DNA of 64,000 nt from Bemisia tabaci (lineage: Eukaryota > Arthropoda > Insecta > Hemiptera > Aleyrodidae), in contig NC_092800.1 in assembly GCF_918797505.1 (NCBI RefSeq), positions 27,233,577-27,297,576 of the forward strand, written 5' to 3'. Below the pieces are notes generated by a model. The model ran no database searches. It was given only the letters and a program-made list of their open reading frames with translations, and was not told the DNA's origin. Position numbers and translations under genes: made by a program. Shown in pieces: positions 31,860 through 41,525 of this stretch (position 1 is the first letter of the stretch; the number at the start of each line of letters is the position of its first letter).

Positions 31860-32430
31860 GATGTTGTCAAGCTCAATTTTGCGTCCAACCCCCCAAAATC
31901 AAGATGGCGGCCAAAATGGGGGCTCGGGGGGTGAAAATTATGGAATTTGATTTTGATGTCATGATTGGGGTCAATTCTTATGTAATTTTGGTCGTAGAAT
32001 CCGAATTTGAGGTCCAAAATACTCTCCGACCCAAAGGGATGCCCCAAATCCAAGATGGCCGCCAAAATCTCCAAGATAGGGTCAAAACTGCGATACGTAT
32101 GTAAAAGTGCCAAGTAGGGTGTCCTTGGTAGGGTTCTTTGGGTCGGAGATTTCACCTATGATGTCAAAAACTTACCACGGATCCATTGAAGCCCAAAAAA
32201 ATCAAAATGGCGGCCAAAAGGGCTGCCGTTGCGGGGTGAAATATTTTGTTGAGGCAAACATCGTCGAATGAGGTGTCACTGTATAGGTTTTTTTGGGTCG
32301 TAGATTCCAAAAATGAGGTCCAAATAACAAAATAAGCTGATAGAAGTTCTCCAAAAGCCAAAATGGCGGCCATAATGGCTGCCGCCCAGGCATTGAACGC
32401 GTTTGAACAGTAGGGTGTCCCATTTTGGAC
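31860..32430 (+). repeat. ~151-bp decayed tandem units with ATGGCGGCC
   Basis: ATGGCGGCC (or ATGGCCGCC) occurs at 31904, 32055, 32207 and 32362, spaced 151-155 bp. Each unit also has a GGGTCGTAGA-TTCC, a GAGGTCCAAA and a GGGGTGAAA block. Units are strongly diverged outside these words. Confidence 0.7.
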
Positions 32431-33407
32431 GTTAAAAAAAAAAAAAAATGCGAAATCCAACAGAGATACCTGCCAAAAAGTTGTCTCATAGTTAGAAAAA
32501 AAAGCAAAAAAAATCTCAGGGTCGTAGCTAAAGTTTGAGTGGTCCCGCAAGGTACTTAAGATGTTTCACCGATTTCTCATCTTGGCAATCTTGGCGATCT
32601 TGCAGATTTTTTTTCGGTAAATGCAATCGAGGTAAAAAGTCGCAAATGCGGATAATGAGACTTCTGATACTATATTTTAAGAGAAAAATAACGGTTTGGA
32701 CCCACGAGGATCAGAATCCCTCGTTCTTAGCTCTCAAAATGCAAAAATCAGCGATTTTAGCATTTTGTAGTCAAACCGCTGCTCGACCGTCGCTCGACTT
32801 AAATGTCGCGGCATTTGACGCGCTGTTTCACAATGATCCCATTGTAGGAGTGAAAAGTCCTTCAAGTATGTTCATTAGAGGTGTAAGAGAGTCACTTTGA
32901 CCAATTTTTGTTGCTTTTAAACATTGAGCTCATCGTTTAAAATGTTTTTTATTTTTTGTTTTTTTTTTGTTTTGTTAATATAATTTTCCTGTTTTTCATC
33001 ATTTTTTAAAATGGTTTAAAAAGGGCGACTCATCTTACACCAAAATTGAACTCCTTTGGCGAACAATATACGTAGATGGTCAAATACTTCCTCTAAAACA
33101 GTTTTTGGATTCAAAGCCTCCCAAAAAAGCCGATGTTGCCATATTTTATCCCCGGAAAACACAAAAAACCGAGTACCTATTTTAGTATTTGGAGGCTGTT
33201 CCTCACCGAGCTCATTGAGCAAATTTCAGCAAACCTTGAATTTTCATACGTTATGACCAGATTACTAGTGATTATGTACATGTGTTTATCTATACAGCCT
33301 CCCACCGCGGCGCGACGTTGCCATATACCATCGATAAAATTCGATAGAAATCCGCGTTTCCTTAGATTTGAGCCATTTTTTCGGATATTGCACATGGAAT
33401 ACATATG
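32431..33407. other. Unassigned intronic sequence
   Basis: No feature recognised. Confidence 0.4.
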
Positions 33408-33620
33408 GGTCATTCCACGTCAACGCAACCAAGCTCGAAACCCGACCCCCTCCGATTTGGCTGAAAATTGGTGTACGGGGTCTTTATATCATATTAAGAA
33501 ACCTATTTTGAAGGGTTTTCCCATCTGACGCCCCGTTCGCGAGATATCGACCCCCAAAGATGGGGTGAATTTTAGCGGTATTCAAAACAGCCCGTTTTAG
33601 CGATTCTCATTTTCTCGACT
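33408..33620 (+). repeat. GGGTCATTCCACGTCAACGC block
   Basis: The segment opens GGGTCATTCCACGTCAACGC and continues with CGACCCCCTCCGATTTGGCTG, a GGGTTTTCCCATCTGACGCC tract and GCGAGATATCGACCCCC. I recognise this wording as a type of dispersed sequence in arthropod genomes. The class is unknown to me and only one copy was seen here. Confidence 0.35.
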
Positions 33621-33925
33621 CTCCTCTCTTTGACTCTCCATAGCGAGACTCTTTATCAATCCATCATGCTTTGAAAGAGTGTTTCTAGACCACTTTTTCA
33701 TGTAGATTCTGAATATGCCATCGAAATTGAGCTTAGAATTATTTAAATGGCCGTAATTCAGGCTTTTTTAAAATTTACTATTTCTTTGCCATTCAATGTT
33801 CAAACTGAAATATCCAAAATACAGTCTCTCCGATTTTGTGTGAGTTCTTCATAGAACAGTGCATAGAGCGCGCTAAATATGCTCGTACAAGTAGAGTAAC
33901 ATCCTCGAATTCTTTTTTAGGGGGT

Positions 33926-34010
33926 CCGGCCCTTCCCGCATTGCAGGGTCCAGCCCTACCTTCTTCAGGACCCAGCCCTACCTTCTCCAGGGCCCAGCCC
34001 TATGTGGTTA
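33926..34010 (+). repeat. ~22-bp minisatellite, CCAGCCCTACCTTCTCCAGG
   Basis: Three to four units such as GGTCCAGCCCTACCTTCTTCA repeat in direct orientation, in a locally GC-rich tract extending to about 34090. Confidence 0.75.
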
Positions 34011-34223
34011 GTGCTCGGCCCCGCCTCAGGTAGGACTAGGCCCTTAGGCAGGTAGGGCTGAACCTTAATTTCAGCATGGGCCTGCCCTAGAGTACCTGTA
34101 TAGGGAGAGTAGCGACAGATCGGTTCATGGAGGGCTTAGGGCCCAAAAGTGCAGCCACCCTTCTAACCAACTTCTAACGCACAAAATTTCACTGCCAGTC
34201 TGCAGATTCCAATTCTAACCAAG

Positions 34224-34300
34224 ATGGCCAAGAATGTACAACTGTTCAGATTCTGGGAGAGCGGCACTTTTTGTGCGAGCGGGGGTTCGAATCTCGTAGG
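34224..34300 (+). repeat. Type II tRNA-like remnant
   Basis: Possible A-box TGGCCAAGAATG at 34224 and good B-box/T-loop GGGGTTCGAATCTCG at 34283-34297, with an intervening arm long enough for a Leu/Ser-type tRNA. The T stem has a mismatch, so a SINE head or pseudogene is likelier than a tRNA. Confidence 0.35.
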
Positions 34301-34436
34301 GGACAGTTAATTTTTACTGGTTGTATTGAATGTTTTAGACCAATCATCTAACAATAATTAATACTTGGCAACTTAGGAAGCACATAGGTCCCTTACGATG
34401 CGTATTCGGGCATATGTGTAGAGTAAAAATATCATA

Positions 34437-35405
34437 CGTAGGGTGTCCCAAAAGTACCGGGACTGGTTCTGTAACTTCAAAAGTAAGATAGATACAGACA
34501 TGATTTTGGTCTCATTTTAAAGATCAACTCAATACCTATCGATTAAAACCAAGATCAGCTCAATCGAATAAAAATTGACCGAGTTATGACAATTTGAAAT
34601 TAGTGAGGAAAGTTTACCCCTACGGTTTTTAGGAAGATTTTTCGCTTACCAGGATTCAAAAAGTAAATATTCGTATCCACTTTCCTCCGAATCTTCCATA
34701 ACTTCCGTTTGCTTTTCAAAGTACCGTCCATCAAACCGGATGCACTTTTTCATGCGCTCTTGCCACTTATCCAACATTGTTTTCCTGAATTCTTCCTCTG
34801 GGATGGAGTTGAAAAAGTTTTGAATTGCATTCTGGATTTCGGTCTTCGATACGAATCTTCGTCCGTGCAGCTCCTTTTTAAGCGTAGGAAACATCCAAAA
34901 ATCACATGGAGCCAAGTCAGGGCTATAAGGGGGATGAGGGATTGTTTCAACTCCATTTTTACTCATAAATTCACGTGTTAAGCTCGATGTGTGAGGCCGC
35001 GCATTGTCTTGATGGAGTATCCACGAAGCTTTCAAGTCCGACCGTTTCCGGGAAATGTGCATTCTCAACTCCTTTAGTACTTTGCAATAATACGCACTGT
35101 CAACTGTTGTGTTTGATGGTACAAAATGTTGATAAATGACACCTCGAAAATAAAAAAACACAATAAGCATCACTTTATCGGCCGACTTTTCGATTTACGG
35201 CGATGAAGAATCTTCCTTAAAAACCGTAGGCGTAAACTTTCCTCGCTGATTTCAAATTGCCATAACTCGGTCAATTTTTATCCGATTGAGCTGATCTTGG
35301 TTTTAATCGATGGGTATTGAGTTGATCTTTAAAATGAAATCAAGATCATGTCTGTATCTATCTTACTTTCGAAGTTACAGAACAAGTTTTTTGGGATACC
35401 TTATG
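34437..35405 (-). mobile_element. Deleted mariner-type transposon with ~200-bp inverted repeats
   Basis: Flanked by TA at 34435-34436 and 35406-35407. Left GTAGGGTGTCCCAAAAGT and right GGGATACCTTATG open inverted repeats that stay similar for about 200 bp (34437-34640 and 35205-35405). The enclosed minus-strand frame is the C-terminal half of a transposase; the region for DNA-binding helices is absent, so the copy is internally deleted and immobile on its own. Confidence 0.88.
34646..35197 (-). pseudogene. Mariner transposase, C-terminal fragment
   Basis: Tc1/mariner superfamily transposase, which cuts and joins transposon ends. The frame is open from after a TAA at 35198-35200 to TAA at 34646-34648, about 180 residues against roughly 340 for a full enzyme. 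HQDNARPH carries the second catalytic Asp and HPPYSPDLAPCDFW the third; 34 residues separate them, the DD34D spacing of mariner. At the first catalytic site the usual WWD is replaced by FFY, so catalysis should be lost. The N-terminal helix-turn-helix is missing. The intact C-terminal frame suggests fairly recent decay. Confidence 0.88.
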
Positions 35406-35407
35406 TA

Positions 35408-36594
35408 TACTTTACGCCGAAAAAGCGAACCTGAAACTTAAATGCGTTAACTTCCTAAAACCATATATAATCCAACGAAAATAAATAATTGGTACATAAC
35501 AGCTTTCTTGTATGCAAAGAAAATAATTAAAAATGTTAAAAAAGAGATGTCAACACAAAATTACATAGCCCCTTCAATTCAGAAGATACTACAAACGAAC
35601 TGTACCTTAACATTTTCATATCCCAGAAGCTAACGTTCCCATGACGAATATTACCATCGCTAGCGATTGCAAAATCCAACTTGTTACGAGTTTAAAATCA
35701 CTTGTAGAGTGGGTGCTTACTTGTAAAGGTGGTTTATTGAAATACTAGCCCTTCATACATTTCATTTCAATGAACAACAAGCAGAGTGCTTTCATATGCA
35801 CGTATTAGAGTAGGGAAGAGCTCAGCTGTTTTCTTTGGAAATTCTTGTTAAAAATTGTAATTTCTTCTATATTCAAACTTCCTTTTTAACCCTCGCCCAA
35901 GCCAAGTCAAATCGACCCGAGACTTGGGGCAGTGGTGATTCTTGCCCATGAAATTGAGGGTATATAGTTGAATTAGTGCAGGGGGGGGGGGGGGGGAGTC
36001 CTACACCAATTTTTCTCTCTTTCTTTCTTGTAAAGCGATGTTCACTCTGTGCTTCATAGATGCATTCGTAAAAAGGCTCAGTCATCAGCAAAAACAGTTC
36101 TTAGAATTTGACTAAAAAACGGAGAAAGCAATGGATTACACACACAGCACTGCAAGGGCAAAAGGAAAATGAGAGAGAGATATATAAGAGGGGATGAGAG
36201 AAATGTAGTTGGAATACTCAGTATAATAAAATTAACCCGACTGTCTCTTCTCCGGGACCTAAAATGCTGGTGTATAAAATCTGTAGATATAGGTCTACCA
36301 TACATCCTAAAAGAAGATCATCAAATTGAAAAAAAGTAAAAAAATCGAGTGTTAACACAGCTGAAGATAGGAGAGACCATAGTTTTTTTCACTTTTCCCA
36401 AATCTGAGCGACATCTCATTGGCAGTAGAGAATGGGGCATTGCGAGTGTACGCATCGCAGCATCGCGCCTTCCATTTTGTAGACGCAACACGGACATCCA
36501 TCAAGCACGAATAGTTGTATCTCTGCGCCGTCATCAACGCGCGTCCTCTCTCTTGCTCTACCTCCAAATGGCATTCGTTTCCATTTGTCTTGTT
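35408..36594. other. Unassigned intronic sequence
   Basis: Contains a run of 16 G at 35981-35996. No gene recognised. Confidence 0.4.
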
Positions 36595-36598
36595 TGTA

Positions 36599-36851
36599 CT
36601 GTCGTGCTAAGGAAGAATGCCGTATGAGCATTCGAGAGTTGCCAAATTTCCTCCGGTAAAATGATAATGTTTCAGGAGAGTTATGATTATTTTTCCTTTA
36701 AATTTTCAGATACTATAGATTCAATTGTGATTGAAATCCTGTAAAACATTGGTTGGAAAATGTCCAAGAGTTTTCCAGGAACATCGTAATATATCGAAGA
36801 AGATTTGGCAACACCTAACAGCTTATACGGCGTTTTTCCTTAACACGGCAG
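36599..36851. mobile_element. CTGCCGTG MITE, copy 4
   Basis: The ends are CTGTCGTGCTAAGGAAGAATG and TTTTTCCTTAACACGGCAG. A perfect TGTA duplication lies at 36595-36598 and 36852-36855. Confidence 0.88.
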
Positions 36852-37139
36852 TGTAGTATGGTGCTGAAAGAGGAACGTGAACAATACAGCCAAAGATAGG
36901 CGAGGCATAATTGGGCCTCGTTATTCGTCGCACAAATCGTTCTGCCCCGTAGATCTCATTAAATCGCACAATATTGTAATTAATAAATTTAAAGAGCTTA
37001 AGATTAATATTATTTCTTCATAATTTTTAAATTTCTCCATTGCTTTTACCAAATTTTAAGTAGCGTATCGCAAATCCCACGCTTATTACCCCAGCTCCAG
37101 GTGACCATTATCCGAGACCATCAAACTCGGGTCACCTGG

Positions 37140-37203
37140 CTGGACATCGAACCCTGGACCTCTTGGTCACAGGGCCAGCGATACTACCACTACACCACAG
37201 GAG
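37140..37203 (-). repeat. tRNA-derived SINE head
   Basis: On the minus strand, A-box region TGGTGTAGTGGTAG (37184-37197) and B-box GGGTTCGATGTCC (37141-37153) are at tRNA-like spacing. Pairing of the arms is poor for a true tRNA. The adjoining 37089-37138 contains an inverted repeat (CCAGGTGACC ... GGTCACCTGG). Confidence 0.6.
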
Positions 37204-37469
37204 GCCGACAAGTCTCGAATACCTCTGATGAACGCATAAAACAATTCTCTGGAAACTACAAAATATTAGTTTTGGCGCTCTAAAAATGCATTATGACTTC
37301 CGAACACAATTGCAGTCATACTCAAAGAGAGCCGTATGATGTCAGGAACTAAGACTCCGGTTTTTATCAGTGTCTCGAAGCCCCCATTTGACCCCCTCTC
37401 TCCTCTCGCCTTTGTCACGCTTTTGCAAAGAATGGATGTTTCCTGAGCGCGCGGGTTATAAACACAGTT

Positions 37470-37591
37470 GGACGTATTTCTATCAAACGGAACTATGTGC
37501 ATTATGACGTGAGCCCTGTTATGCACATATGCTTATGGGTCTCAGGGCTCACGTCTTAATGCACATAGTTCCGTTTGACAGAAATACGTCC
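37470..37591. mobile_element. GGACG palindromic MITE, copy 3
   Basis: A 122-bp palindromic element, GGACGTATTTCTATC ... CAGAAATACGTCC, flanked by AGTT and AGCT (one mismatch). Nearly identical to 30029-30150, so probably a recent insertion. Confidence 0.85.
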
Positions 37592-38064
37592 AGCTGTGAT
37601 GACCCGGCCTCCTCGAACGGGTGCTTTTGAAGTCTCTCATGGAGAAAATATTTCTCCTCGTATTGCCACATTGCAGAGGAGGCGTGACCCATTAATAAGG
37701 ATTTTCGAGCTCGAGAAACTCCCCAGACCAACAATCGTGCAACCTGCAGAGTATGTATCCAACTCGGAAAGTCTTTTTTTCTTTAAATTGTCTTGCGTTA
37801 TTCGCATTACATTTGATCTCTGATGCAGTGTATAATATAACCGCCTTCAGAGGATTTTAATAACCGTGGCCATGATTTTCTGGAAAAATGATTTCTTCTT
37901 TCCTTCCTTCCCTTCGATGTTTACTCTTGAGAAGGAAAGAGGCATGAAAAGTTGCAGAATCCCCAGCAACCATCTGCGTCGGTCACCGGTCAACGATGCA
38001 TCTTCTTTTCAACAACAATAACGCTACCCTTATATACTACTTATTTCCAACTGTTCTTCGTCAG
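37592..38064. other. Unassigned intronic sequence
   Basis: No feature recognised. Confidence 0.4.
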
Positions 38065-38135
38065 CACCGGTGGTCCAACGGGTAGAGCATCCGTCTGCCA
38101 CCGAGGAGGCGCCGAGTTCGATTCCCGAATCAGGA
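38065..38135 (+). repeat. tRNA-Gly(GCC)-like SINE head with T run
   Basis: A-box TGGTCCAACGGGTAG at 38071, anticodon-loop-like CTGCCAC near 38095, and B-box GAGTTCGATTCCC at 38114-38126. A T run follows at 38137-38154. The acceptor ends do not pair, so this is more likely a tRNA-Gly-derived SINE or pseudogene than a working tRNA. Confidence 0.55.
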
Positions 38136-38201
38136 ATTTTTTTTTTTTTTTTTTCCAATCTGTAAAATCCCCCAATCTTGATTCTTCGTCCAAATAAGTC
38201 A

Positions 38202-38365
38202 CAAAACTCATTTTTACAACAATTAATTTAATATTGAAAATAGTTAGCTCAATCAGCGACTTTTACTGACTTAGCGGTTAGGTCAAAACTCATTTTTACA
38301 ACAATTAATTTAATATTGAAAATAGTTAGCTAAATCAGCGACTTTTACTGACTTAGCGGTTAGGT
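38202..38365 (+). repeat. 82-bp tandem duplication
   Basis: Two nearly identical direct copies starting CAAAACTCATTTTTACAAC at 38202 and 38284, both ending in TTAGCGGTTAGGT, which leads into the TTAGGT array. Confidence 0.92.
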
Positions 38366-38540
38366 TCGGTTAGGTTAGGTTCGGTTAGGTTAGGTTAGGT
38401 TAGGTTAAGTTAGGTTAGGTTAGGTTAGGTTAGGTTTCGTTAGGCTAGGTAAGGTTAGGTTAGGTTAGGTTAAGTTAGGTTAGGTTAAGTTAGGTTAGGT
38501 TAGGTTAGGTTAGGTTAGGTTAGGTTAGGTTAGGTTAGGT
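38360..38540 (+). repeat. TTAGGT hexamer array
   Basis: About 30 units of TTAGGT with a few variants (TTCGGT, TTAAGT). It is a hexamer, unlike the TTAGG pentamer of insect telomeres. Confidence 0.95.
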
Positions 38541-40249
38541 CATCAGCTCTTTAATAAATTAGTGGCATTCTGTTCAACTAATGTTTTTCAAGAAAGAAAA
38601 AATTAATGTTTCACTAAACTTAAATTTTTTTAATTTCCGACTTTAAAAATTACAATCCTACTGTTTTTTCGAAATTCCCGCGCCAATCTACGAGATAGCA
38701 TCCGAATAGTCAATGGTCATCGGTCGATTACCGGTGCGCTCGTGGCAACTTTTTAACGCCTCTTTCCTTCTCAAAGTGCTTAATCCTTTTCTTCCTATTC
38801 TCCCTTTTCTTTTTTCTTATTTTCTCTCCCCTTGATTTTTAAAATATTATAATCTGGGCAAAGATGAAGACGTGTCGCGGTTGGCACCAACATTCGATAA
38901 CATCATGACGGAATCCATTATATTTAATCTATGAACATCTGGTATGGAGAAGATCAGAGAAAAAAATAATTAGATAATTTTATTCCGCCTGAAAAAATAA
39001 GATAAAAAGTAATTAAAATTTTCGGTAAACTTTTTTGTTCCATTAAATCGACTTTCAAAACATGATGCGTTCTTAACTTAAATGAGAAAGCTGTTGAAAC
39101 TCTTTGGCTCAAGTTATTATTACAGATTATCAAAGAAAATTAACACTTGGATGCTCCAGGAAGTATGATCAAAGTGTCGAGATTAAAGCTGTTGTTATTT
39201 AGGTACGATTACATGATACACTACCATCGAATCCTTTATAAACATGAATTTGTTGCCTCTTGACGCAAAGTGATACAGTTTGATGTGAACTAATGAGCTT
39301 CATTTTCATAGATATTAGTTCATAAATTGATTACTTGACAAGTAGCTCCAGTTTTTATCATCTTCCTATAACTATAACTGTGCGCTGAGTCTCCACTGAA
39401 AGCAATTAATTACTCTCGTAATTGGACAGCAGATCTTTCTTTGCGTTGAGTGACGCAGTTTATTAAATTTTAAGCTAAAAATCACTCCCAGGCAAACTCG
39501 TAGGAGAGGTACTCGTACGAAAATATCTCTGATAAGCATTAAGATTATGAAATTATCAGATCATTTATTCTGGTGCCCATACGTTTTTCGTTCTTATTTT
39601 TGTACACAATGTGCTTCACAAAACACAAATGTATAGTTAAGGAAGGGTGGTAAATAGGAATTCTAAAAGCTCACGACCTTTTAATTGCAATTAAGAGTTG
39701 GACTTTGTGATGTCTCAAGTGTATTGTGTATTTAATCCTTATTCAGGCTTTCCTCTGTTCCACTTACTTTCGGCAGGGCTGGGACACTTAATTATCTTTA
39801 ATTTTATTCGTCATAGAAGCGAATTTCGTTGGTAAGATAAATTCGTCGTCTCCGAGACGACAGGAGGTAACAGCATTTCAACGTTGTGAACTAGTAAACG
39901 TTTCCAACTGAAATTCCTCGGATTTTTCTTCTGATCACAAGCAAACCAGTCAAAATTTAAACAGAGATCGCAGGGTCAAATCCTTGAAAAGTTTGATTGT
40001 TCGAACTACGCTCTTCGGTCTGGGGATGAACGACAAATTAGGAAGTTAAAACTACTTACTTGAGAAATCAGCCGTCCATACCTGAAAGTGTAATGAGTGA
40101 ATGAAAAATACATTCTCGTGTACATTTTGAGTTATACAAGTCGATAAAATGTGTGAAACCAAAGAACATAAAAATAAAAGATTTCTTCTAAAATCATCCA
40201 ATAAATTTTCGTTCATAAAAGTTCTTCTTGATTTCATTAAAAAAATATC
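38541..40249. other. Unassigned intronic sequence
   Basis: About 1.7 kb of AT-rich DNA with no recognised repeat. Confidence 0.4.
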
Positions 40250-40345
40250 TGAACTCTGATCAGCTATTGCTCTCACCGATCATCGGCACCACTCGGTGTC
40301 TATCAATTCGTATGATGAATGATATTCGATAGCGAAAATTCGCTT
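40250..40345 (-). repeat. Dispersed repeat shared with 60023-60130
   Basis: Reverse-complement match: ACTCTGATCAGCTATTGCT, ACCGATCATCGGCA and GAATGATATTCGATAGCGAAAATTCGC all recur at 60023-60130 in opposite order. Confidence 0.6.
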
Positions 40346-40513
40346 AGTATCAGCAGTTAAAACAGGATAAGATATTCCTGATATTGTTGGGTTGATTTTG
40401 GTTTAATCATCCTCTTTAATGGCAGGGTTATTCTATAAATTAAGGGATGGCAAGTGACAATTTCATTTATTGAAGGAGTTATATGTTTTCATTTGTGCCT
40501 TATTTTTTTTCAG

Positions 40514-40660
40514 GGACGGAAGGGACGACCTCCTGCCAACCCTGAATTTGTACTTCAACGAGGTCACATATGATATGCCCCAAGAGTTGCGGACACAGAA
40601 ATACCTAGCAATGATGCCCACGACCTATGGGATTTGCATGTGCCCTTTAACAATTCTAAC
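40514..40660 (+). CDS. GPCR exon: end of cytoplasmic loop 3 and transmembrane helix 6
   Basis: Acceptor TATTTTTTTTCAG ends at 40513; donor GTAAGT starts at 40661. The first base completes an Arg codon begun at 17895, so the two exons are phase-compatible. The encoded loop (acidic, GRDDLLPTLNLYFNEV) is followed by a basic RTQK and the hydrophobic KYLAMMPTTYGICMCPLTIL. CMCP sits where rhodopsin-type receptors have CWxP (Pro6.50), with Tyr in place of the usual Phe at 6.44. Two codon bases (AC) remain for the next exon. Loss of the toggle-switch Trp marks an atypical, possibly orphan receptor. The helix-7 exon was not found downstream. Confidence 0.72.
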
Positions 40661-40820
40661 GTAAGTTATTCATACGTATATTCATTATTACTGACCTACG
40701 CCGTAAGGAATCAATCTCCATTTTAGAGAAGGAGAAAAATGAGGTTGGAGTAGTTCTGAGCCAAAAACATCTTAACATTTTTCCCGCAAAATATTTAAAT
40801 CATAAAATTTGGCACAGAGC

Positions 40821-41165
40821 CACCTTAATATTTACAAACCACACATTATATTTTCCGTAAAAACATCGTTTTTTTTTTCATCAATGTAAATGAAAGTAAT
40901 CCAGGCGGAGTGTGCGAACATTTCAAAATTATGAGTTGATTAACGCTGAGTTCGTGAGTTTGAATATTAGAGCCAAACACAGAGCGGAGCGGCAACGGCC
41001 CCGGCGTGCTGGCATGCCAGCGCGGCATCATGCGCACTAGCGCCTACAGACCTAACCAGGATACTTCACGCATTGCGCAATGTGTGAAGTATTCTGTTAG
41101 GTTTGTAGGCGCCTATGCGCGTGTCGCGCTGGTCGCCCTCGCCCGGCGCGCCGCGCCGTCGCGAA
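40821..41165 (+). mobile_element. GC-rich palindrome-cored element, copy 1
   Basis: Matches 57893-58198 in reverse over its whole length, from CACCTTAATATTTAC to GGCGCGCCGCGCCG. The core at 41041-41115 is an inverted repeat (GGCGCCTA ... TAGGCGCC-like arms) around TTCACGCATTGCGCAATG. It begins only 160 bp after the receptor exon. Confidence 0.75.
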
Positions 41166-41402
41166 GGTGTAGCACACAGGAAAAATCTAACAGCCTTTGC
41201 ATGAGACAAATCAAAAGGTTTATTCGGTTCAGGTATAACAAGATGATATTTTCTTGAAAGATAATTAAGTCCTGTTTCACCAAAGAGGTGTAGAGAGTTT
41301 TAGTGAATTGTCCCTCATGGAGTTGACGCTTCCCCAATTTTTCCACTTCTCGCATTTTCGTATGGTGTTCGCCGGCGAATAAATAAGAATTAACCATTAT
41401 TA

Positions 41403-41525
41403 CACTTCGTCGCTCCTCTAACGTGAGGGCGTATCTCTATTTTCACGTGAATCCTGCTCTCTGTATAACGCAATGCTTTTAAGGGCTCTTATTAAAATAG
41501 AAATGCGCCCTTCCGCCTTACGTTA
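41403..41525. repeat. ACGTGAGGGCGTATC element, copy 4
   Basis: Left CTCTAACGTGAGGGCGTATC and right GAAATGCGCCCTTCCGCCTTACGTT are approximately inverted, with GGGCTC inside. Best-preserved copy of the family in the window. Confidence 0.55.

Larger units (their letters stand above)
17896..40513 (+). other. Large phase-2 intron of the GPCR gene
   Basis: Begins GTAAATTTTC and ends TATTTTTTTTCAG. The codon split across it is AG|G (Arg). No intervening exon was recognised, but a small one inside could be missed. The intron hosts nearly all of the nested transposons listed between 18.6 and 38.5 kb. Confidence 0.6.

Noticed and set aside
38065..38135. Functional tRNA-Gly gene
   Set aside because: The anticodon loop and B-box look right, but the acceptor ends do not pair and there are stem mismatches; a SINE head fits better.
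38360..38540. Telomere end
   Set aside because: The array is short, internal and of hexamer type, with ordinary sequence on both sides.
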